Source: JBEKIK01 sp050013075
GTDB lineage: Bacteria > Planctomycetota > Planctomycetia > Pirellulales > Thermoguttaceae
Direction of reading: 5' to 3'
Assembly: GCA_050013075.1 (NCBI GenBank)
Contig: JBEKFZ010000055.1
Span: 1-28,341, forward strand
Length of the DNA stretch: 28,341 bases
In this document: positions 23,842-28,341 of the stretch, piece by piece
Layout: each line of letters begins with the position of its first letter
Numbering within the stretch: the stretch's first letter is position 1
Program-made: the position numbers and the translations under genes
The notes under the pieces: generated by a model
Database searches by the model: none
What the model saw: only the letters and a program-made list of their open reading frames with translations
What the model was told of the DNA's origin: nothing

Positions 23842-24834
23842 ATGAGTTCGCACCGGCCCCTCAGTCTGCCGATCATCCTGGCGATTGTAATGATCGCACT
23901 GTTGGTCGTACTGACCGTGGGCTGGGTGATTTCAACCGTCAGCGGCGCACTCCATGCCAGCGAATATTCGGGTTTGTATTGGGCGTTGCTGACTATCGGC
24001 TCGCTGTTCATCGTGTTGCTGCTTGTAGGCACGGTGTTGTACCTGATTCTGTCGATCAAGGCCATCAATCTGACTCGCCGGCAGTCGAATTTCATCGACA
24101 GCGTCACGCACGAACTCAAATCGCCCATGGCCTCGATGAAGTTGTACCTTCAGACGCTTTCCCGGCATCAAGTGAGCGTAGCCGAACAATCCGGTTTTTA
24201 TCGCTTCATGCTCGAAGACCTGGAACGGCTCGATCGGCTTATCAACAAGATGCTCGAAGCGGGCCGTTTAGAGGCGCAACGTTCGTCGGACGAAATCGAG
24301 GACATCGACCTGCCGCTCTTGCTGGGCGATTGCGCCGCGTCGGTATGCCTGAGCTATCATTTGCCGGCGGAAACGATCCGCCTCAGCCTGGAACCTTGTT
24401 CCCTCCGCGCCCGGCCGGTGGATATGGAGGTCATATTCCGAAACTTAATCGACAATGCGATAAAGTACGCCGGAAATCCGCCGCGCGTGGAAGTCAGTTC
24501 TTGTAAAGGCCCGAAAAATCAGGTCCTCATTCAAGTAGCCGACAACGGTCGGGGAATACCTCACCATCTGCGGCGCAAAATATTCGGCCGTTTCGTTCGG
24601 CTGGGATTGGAATTGGAACGGGAAAAACCAGGCACCGGCCTGGGTTTGCATATTGTCCGCACGCTTGTACGGCGCTTAAAAGGCAGCATCCGCGTCTGCG
24701 ATCCGAAACAAGGGCCGGGCACGATTTTCGAAGTGCAATTGCCGGCCGGCCCGGCTCCGCCGCTATCCCCTCTCCCTTTGGGAAAGGTGACAGGGGCTAG
24801 GGCCGAAGATAAAAATGATGACGTTTCAAATTAA
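23842..24834 (+). CDS. Membrane sensor histidine kinase, minimal sensor loop
   Basis: The protein has 330 residues. Two membrane segments (about 10-33 and 47-70) enclose only about 13 residues, so there is almost no external sensor domain. The HisKA domain has the phospho-acceptor His90 in FIDSVTHELKSPM. The ATP-binding domain has the N box NLIDNAIKYA, G1 VADNGRGIP, the F box and G2 GTGLGLHIV. The core ends near FEVQLPA; the last 28 residues (PLSPLPLGKVTGARAEDK and around) are encoded by DNA that looks like a dispersed repeat (24761-24803). The response regulator gene follows after 113 bases. Signals sensed within the membrane or by a partner protein are inferred. Confidence 0.95.
   Translation: MSSHRPLSLPIILAIVMIALLVVLTVGWVISTVSGALHASEYSGLYWALLTIGSLFIVLLLVGTVLYLILSIKAINLTRRQSNFIDSVTHELKSPMASMKLYLQTLSRHQVSVAEQSGFYRFMLEDLERLDRLINKMLEAGRLEAQRSSDEIEDIDLPLLLGDCAASVCLSYHLPAETIRLSLEPCSLRARPVDMEVIFRNLIDNAIKYAGNPPRVEVSSCKGPKNQVLIQVADNGRGIPHHLRRKIFGRFVRLGLELEREKPGTGLGLHIVRTLVRRLKGSIRVCDPKQGPGTIFEVQLPAGPAPPLSPLPLGKVTGARAEDKNDDVSN
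24761..24803. repeat. Repeat-like tract encoding the kinase tail
   Basis: The tract CCCCTCTCCCTTTGGGAAAG onward, ending CAGGGGCTAGGG, has an inverted CCCTTT/AAAGG core. It matches the style of the CCCTCTCCCTTTGGGAGAGGG extragenic repeats common in bacterial spacers. Here it is translated as the C-terminus of the histidine kinase. Confidence 0.55.
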
Positions 24835-24865
24835 TTGAGGGTATCCTGAAATCGGTTATCACGTT

Positions 24866-24932
24866 GGTGCGGCAGTTGTACTGCCGCACCCATGCTCGAT
24901 TCATGCGGGGACGACAGTAAAACTGTCGCCCC
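24866..24932. repeat. Pair of palindromes between kinase and regulator genes
   Basis: The first is GGTGCGGCAGT-TGT-ACTGCCGCACC (24866-24890). The second is GGGGACGACAGT-AAA-ACTGTCGCCCC (24907-24932), with one unpaired A. Both belong to the CAGT-loop-ACTG type seen at 23726-23746. The second ends 15 bases before the regulator ATG at 24948 and could affect its translation. Confidence 0.85.
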
Positions 24933-24947
24933 AACAAGGTGATGGCG

Positions 24948-25682
24948 ATGGGCTCGAACTCAACCAAAAAAGAACATATCCTGGTGGTGGAAGACGAATC
25001 GCATCTTGCGATGGGCATCCAATATAATCTGGTTGCCGAAGGATATCGCGTAACCGTCGCGGGCGACGGCCCGTCGGCGCTGAAAATCTTCGAGGAAAAT
25101 CCCGAAGGCGTCAATCTGGTGATCCTCGACCTCATGTTGCCCGGCATGAGCGGCTATGCGGTGTGCGAGGCCATCCGCTCGATCGACATGGATATGCCCA
25201 TCTTGATCCTAACCGCCCGTACCCTGAGCGAAGATCGCACGCGCGGGTTCGAGGTCGGAGCCAATCAGTATCTTACCAAGCCTTTCGATCTTGATGAATT
25301 TCTCGTCCGGGTAAAGAATTTGCTCATTTATCACGGCCGCGACAAGCAGCGAATCCCTCTTGCCGGCCGGATCCTGCAATTCGAGTTCGCCAACGCGAAA
25401 ATCAATTTCGAAACTTTCGAAGTGTCCGTGGCCGACGAGCCAGTCCGCGTGACCCAATTGGAAATGACGCTGCTGCGGTATTTTATCGAGAATGAAAGCC
25501 GCGTTATTCCTCGCCGCGAACTATTGGAGAAAGTGTGGGGAGTGCCGGGCAGCCTGAATACCCGCGCCCCCGACCAGTTCATTCGCCGCTTGCGAAAATA
25601 CTTCGAGCCCGACCCTTCCCAGCCCCGCCATTTCCTCACTATCCGCGACGCCGGCTATCGGTTCGTGTCAAAGCCGGAATAA
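24948..25682 (+). CDS. OmpR/PhoB-family response regulator
   Basis: The protein has 244 residues from the ATG at 24948, chosen because AAGG lies 8 bases upstream; in-frame GTG 24939 and ATG 24942 are also possible. The receiver domain has the acidic pair in LVVEDE, phospho-acceptor Asp61 in VILDLMLPGMSG, Thr89 and Lys111 (YLTKPFD). The C-terminal winged-helix domain has VTQLEMTLLRYFIENESRV, RRELLEKVWG and IRRLRKYFEPD with the terminal hairpin TIRDAGYRF. It should bind DNA when phosphorylated by the upstream kinase. Target genes are unknown. Confidence 0.96.
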   Translation: MGSNSTKKEHILVVEDESHLAMGIQYNLVAEGYRVTVAGDGPSALKIFEENPEGVNLVILDLMLPGMSGYAVCEAIRSIDMDMPILILTARTLSEDRTRGFEVGANQYLTKPFDLDEFLVRVKNLLIYHGRDKQRIPLAGRILQFEFANAKINFETFEVSVADEPVRVTQLEMTLLRYFIENESRVIPRRELLEKVWGVPGSLNTRAPDQFIRRLRKYFEPDPSQPRHFLTIRDAGYRFVSKPE

Positions 25683-25791
25683 TAGGGGATAGGGAAGAGG
25701 GGATAGGGACTAGGGAATAGAGGAAAATCGCTTGCGGTTTCGCGATGCCCTCTTAAAACTGTAAACTGAAAACTGAATACTGATAACCCCA

Positions 25792-26544
25792 ATGCGTTTA
25801 AAACTCATTGCCTGTGAAATATTCTATCGCGAACTGTGCACGGCCGTTGCGCGATCGATCAACCAGATCGACGTCGAGTTTTTACCCAAAGGGTTGCACG
25901 ATATCGGGCAGGCGGGCATGTCATCGCGGCTTAAGGAAGCGCTGACCGCTGTCGACGAGTCGCACTATGAAGCGGTTCTACTCGGCTATGCCCTGTGCAG
26001 CAACGGCTTATTGGGACTGGCGGCGAGAACAATTCCCCTGGTCGTTCCCCGGGCGCACGATTGCATTACGCTTTTTCTTGGCGGCAAAGAGCGCTATCTC
26101 GATTACTTCCAAACGAATCCGGGAACATATTTCAAAACCAGCGGCTGGATCGAACGCGGACAAGGCCTGGCCCAAGCCGGACAGGATACCACTGAACACC
26201 TCTCGGGCATGACACAATCATACGAAGAACTAGTCGCCAAATACGGCGAAGACAATGCCCGGTTCCTTCAGGATCAATTATGCAACATGACGCGAAATTA
26301 CAACAAAATTGCATTTATCGAAATGGGCATCGAACCCGACGGCCGTTTCGAGCAACAGGCCCGCGCCGATGCGGCCGCACTAGGCTGGGCTTACGAAAAA
26401 CTCCAAGGCGACATGTCGCTGATCCAAGACCTGCTCGACGGCCGCTGGGACGATGGGCGTTTCCTCACAGTCCCGCCCGGTTGCCGGATAGCCCCCAGTT
26501 ACGATGAACAAATCATTAAGATCCTATCCCAAAAGTCATCCTGA
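25792..26544 (+). CDS. DUF1638 family protein with repeat-encoded C-terminus
   Basis: This 250-residue protein has the DUF1638 hallmarks: MRLKLIACEIFYRELC at the start, LLGYALCSNGLLGL, PRAHDCITLFLGGKERY, and a PGTYFKTSGWIERG segment. The conserved Cys and His residues suggest metal or cofactor binding. Members are often found near corrinoid methyltransferase genes; the homocysteine methyltransferase-family gene at 20320 is in the same region but not adjacent. No biochemical role is established. The last nine residues (KILSQKSS and the residue before) and the stop codon lie inside MITE-like copy 3, so the native C-terminus was probably replaced. Confidence 0.9.
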   Translation: MRLKLIACEIFYRELCTAVARSINQIDVEFLPKGLHDIGQAGMSSRLKEALTAVDESHYEAVLLGYALCSNGLLGLAARTIPLVVPRAHDCITLFLGGKERYLDYFQTNPGTYFKTSGWIERGQGLAQAGQDTTEHLSGMTQSYEELVAKYGEDNARFLQDQLCNMTRNYNKIAFIEMGIEPDGRFEQQARADAAALGWAYEKLQGDMSLIQDLLDGRWDDGRFLTVPPGCRIAPSYDEQIIKILSQKSS

Positions 26545-26657
26545 GCGAAGCGAAGGATCTTGCTGGATTTAATATTTTGGCAGTATTTCCCATCGTTCTC
26601 CACCCAGATTCTTCGCTTCGCTCAGAATGACGCATCTTTTTTGGGATATGCTCTAAG
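26516..26657. mobile_element. MITE-like element, copy 3, overlapping a gene end
   Basis: About 142 bases with terminal inverted repeats TTAAGATCCTATCCCAAAA and, at the right, the reverse complement of CTTAGAGCATATCCCAAAA. The inner inverted words are GTCATCCTGAGCGAAGCGAA and TTCGCTTCGCTCAGAATGAC. It is the most symmetric of the three copies. Its left 29 bases encode the end of the DUF1638 protein. Confidence 0.85.
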
Positions 26658-26672
26658 GTAGAATAATCATCT

Positions 26673-27560
26673 CTATGGATTCGCCACAAAATTCCCACCG
26701 CGGCATTGCTTCAGATAATTCAGGGCGTGAACCTGGCCTGTCATTTCCAGGTCGTCGCGATATACCGGATCGTGCCAGCCTTCGATGTCTATGGAACCGC
26801 GGAAACCCTTCATTCGCAGGATGCTGATGAGGTCGGTCCAATTAGTCTGGCCGAAGCCGGGCGTGCGGTGGTGAATGTACTCTTCCCCACCGCGGATGCC
26901 GCGTGTGCGGACCACGTCCCAATACACCGTTGCATCCTTACCGTGAAGATGAAACACTTTATGCGCCCATTGGCGAAGTTGCGGCAAGGGCTCGATGAGG
27001 CTGACGATCTGATGACAAGGCTCCCACTCCAGTCCGAGGGCGTGGCTGGGGATGGCGTCAAAAATCATCTCCCAAGCGGCCGGGGCATGGGCGATGTTCC
27101 AGTCGCCGGACTCCCAGTTGCCGTGCATGTCGCAGTTTTCAAAGGCGATGCGGACGTTCCGCTCCTCAGCCTGTTTCACCAGCGGCGTAAACACTTGTTT
27201 GAAGGCCGGCAGCGACTCGGGTACCGGTTTGCCGGGAATCCGTCCGGTAAAGCCGCAGACCAGATTGCAGCCGAACCACTCCGCGGCGTCGAGAAGGCGA
27301 CTCCAATCGCTTGCCGTCTGTGCGTCGATAAGCGGATTGCCGTAAATGGCCAGCGCACTCACAACCGCCGTATTGTCCTCAGCGGCCAGCACGGCCCGTA
27401 TTTCGTCGGCCAATAGTCTTAAATCGATATTCCCCAGATGTTTTGGAAAAACAAGTTCAAAACTCTCAAATCCGTGCGGTAGAGTACGACGAATATACTC
27501 GACGGGTTGATTTTCGACTTGCACCAAAGTGCCGATACGTATGTCATCGTGTGAAATCAT
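26673..27560 (-). CDS. Sugar phosphate isomerase/epimerase family protein (TIM barrel)
   Basis: This 295-residue protein has the xylose isomerase-like (AP endonuclease 2) TIM barrel. Metal-binding candidates are the Glu in IAFENCDMHG, Glu and His in GLEWEPCHQI, HLHGKD, and the Glu in SIDIEGWHD, in the family order. Such enzymes isomerise or epimerise sugars, inositols or hydroxypyruvate in the cytosol; the substrate is not predictable. An earlier in-frame GTG at 27611 lies inside a CTCCACT repeat in the spacer, so the ATG at 27560 is preferred. It probably shares a transcript with the upstream O-methyltransferase gene (74-base gap). Confidence 0.9.
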   Translation of the reverse strand: MISHDDIRIGTLVQVENQPVEYIRRTLPHGFESFELVFPKHLGNIDLRLLADEIRAVLAAEDNTAVVSALAIYGNPLIDAQTASDWSRLLDAAEWFGCNLVCGFTGRIPGKPVPESLPAFKQVFTPLVKQAEERNVRIAFENCDMHGNWESGDWNIAHAPAAWEMIFDAIPSHALGLEWEPCHQIVSLIEPLPQLRQWAHKVFHLHGKDATVYWDVVRTRGIRGGEEYIHHRTPGFGQTNWTDLISILRMKGFRGSIDIEGWHDPVYRDDLEMTGQVHALNYLKQCRGGNFVANP

Positions 27561-27634
27561 TGTGATATCGCTTTCTAATAAAATACTATGCTTGATTCCT
27601 TCACTCTCCACTCTCCACTAACCACTTTCCACTC

Positions 27635-28341
27635 TCATGGTTTATCGGCCACGACCACCGAATTCATCGTTTCGCCGCGGACGGCCAATCGCGGTTCGAC
27701 AAATCCGGCGGCCCGGAGATCTTCGGCGAATTCTTCAAAGGTAAACGTGCCGCCCGATTCGGTATTGACCAGCATGTTGATGGCGAACAGCGCCCCGTCG
27801 CGCGGACTTGTGCGACACGGATCCATTACAATGTCGCGTACGGCGATTTGTCCTTTAGGCTCCAATGCCTTGAAAACCTTTAAAAACAGATCGCGGTTGT
27901 GCCGGCGCGAATGTTGATGGGCAATCGCGCTTAGCCAGGCAAAATCGCAGCCGGCCGGCAGATCGTCGCTGTAAAAATCGCCGCTTACCAAGGCCACGCG
28001 CGAGGCAAATTTGCTCTGCTTCACTCGCTCCAAAGCCTGGCGGATGGCGTCGGGTAGATCGAAAATCGTAGCCTTTGCGCCGGGCACGGCCCGCAGAAAC
28101 GCCAGCGTCCATGTGCCCGATGCCCCGCCCACGTCCAACAAGTGCCTGAATCGCAAAGGTCCCAACTGGGCGACTAAATCATCGGCAATCGGTCCGGATA
28201 CCGCGTGCATGGCGGCGATAAATGCCGCCCGATCGGCCTCGAAACCGCGAATGCTGGCCTGCCGCGGGCAGGGAATGCCCGATTTCGCCACCCATGCCAA
28301 CTGCGACCAACCGCGCATCACGTTCATCTGGTGCCATATCA
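27635..28341 (-). CDS. O-methyltransferase (family 2 type), partial at the window edge
   Basis: At least 235 residues of a SAM-dependent methyltransferase are visible; the frame stays open to the right edge, so the N-terminal dimerisation domain is outside the window. The SAM-binding motif I is LLDVGGASGTW, followed by ATIFDLPDAI and RVALVSGDFYSDDLP, the order of plant-type and CrtF-like O-methyltransferases (PF00891). The usual catalytic His region reads AIAHQHSRRHNRDLFLKVF. A C-terminal FTFEEFAEDLRAAGF segment is typical. An internal ATG at 28327 is not the likely start, because the codons before it (WHQ) fit the family. The substrate is unknown. Confidence 0.9.
   Translation of the reverse strand, partial: IWHQMNVMRGWSQLAWVAKSGIPCPRQASIRGFEADRAAFIAAMHAVSGPIADDLVAQLGPLRFRHLLDVGGASGTWTLAFLRAVPGAKATIFDLPDAIRQALERVKQSKFASRVALVSGDFYSDDLPAGCDFAWLSAIAHQHSRRHNRDLFLKVFKALEPKGQIAVRDIVMDPCRTSPRDGALFAINMLVNTESGGTFTFEEFAEDLRAAGFVEPRLAVRGETMNSVVVADKP

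Noticed and set aside
26706..27416. A 236-residue plus-strand open frame opposite the TIM barrel gene
   Set aside because: The minus-strand protein has conserved metal-binding motifs and this frame has none.
27561..27611. The longer GTG start for the TIM barrel protein
   Set aside because: The extra codons come from a CTCCACT-type spacer repeat and are unlike the family's N-terminus.

Overview
The window reads as chromosomal DNA of an uncultured, free-living bacterium of the Planctomycetota or a close PVC relative. The signs are two PEP-CTERM proteins, one with dockerin-like calcium loops, a small 'RRPFEPFEI' protein of a type I associate with planctomycetes, a DUF1638 protein, weak Shine-Dalgarno signals before most genes, and spacers packed with dispersed palindromic repeats. 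This placement is inference; no rRNA or tRNA gene was seen.

Layout. 1-1230: a heptanucleotide tandem array and a HAD-fold protein with altered catalytic motifs. 1231-3270: a large membrane protein with a GT-C-like N-terminus and six TPRs. 3271-4073: a gene-free stretch with six copies of one palindrome family. 4074-5680: two exported PEP-CTERM proteins ending at a strong terminator. 5838-7945: an accessory island with an MNT/HEPN toxin-antitoxin pair and a coupled third gene, a GxxExxY protein between direct repeats, a small conserved protein, and a hicB followed by only the 3' end of hicA. 8226-8705: greA.

8956-19965 is a surface polysaccharide locus, all on the + strand: two glycosyltransferases, UDP-GlcNAc 2-epimerase (wecB), an ABC-2 permease and ATPase pair (Wzm/Wzt type), a third GT4-like enzyme, a GT-C-like membrane protein, a WecA/TagO-type phosphoglycosyltransferase with an unusual 160-residue C-terminal extension, and a GT2 enzyme. 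Together they suggest a glycan begun on undecaprenyl phosphate, extended with ManNAc-type or related sugars and exported by the ABC transporter.

20320-28341 is mixed metabolism and regulation: a homocysteine S-methyltransferase-family protein with an in-frame 36-bp duplication, a B12-binding-type radical SAM protein (- strand), a histidine kinase and OmpR-type response regulator, a DUF1638 protein, a xylose-isomerase-like TIM barrel protein (- strand), and an O-methyltransferase cut by the right edge (- strand).

The most striking layer is the repeat content. Three copies of a 120-160 bp MITE-like element with terminal inverted repeats lie at 10344-10463, 23496-23657 and 26516-26657. The third supplies the last codons and stop of the DUF1638 gene, and a different repeat appears to encode the tail of the histidine kinase.
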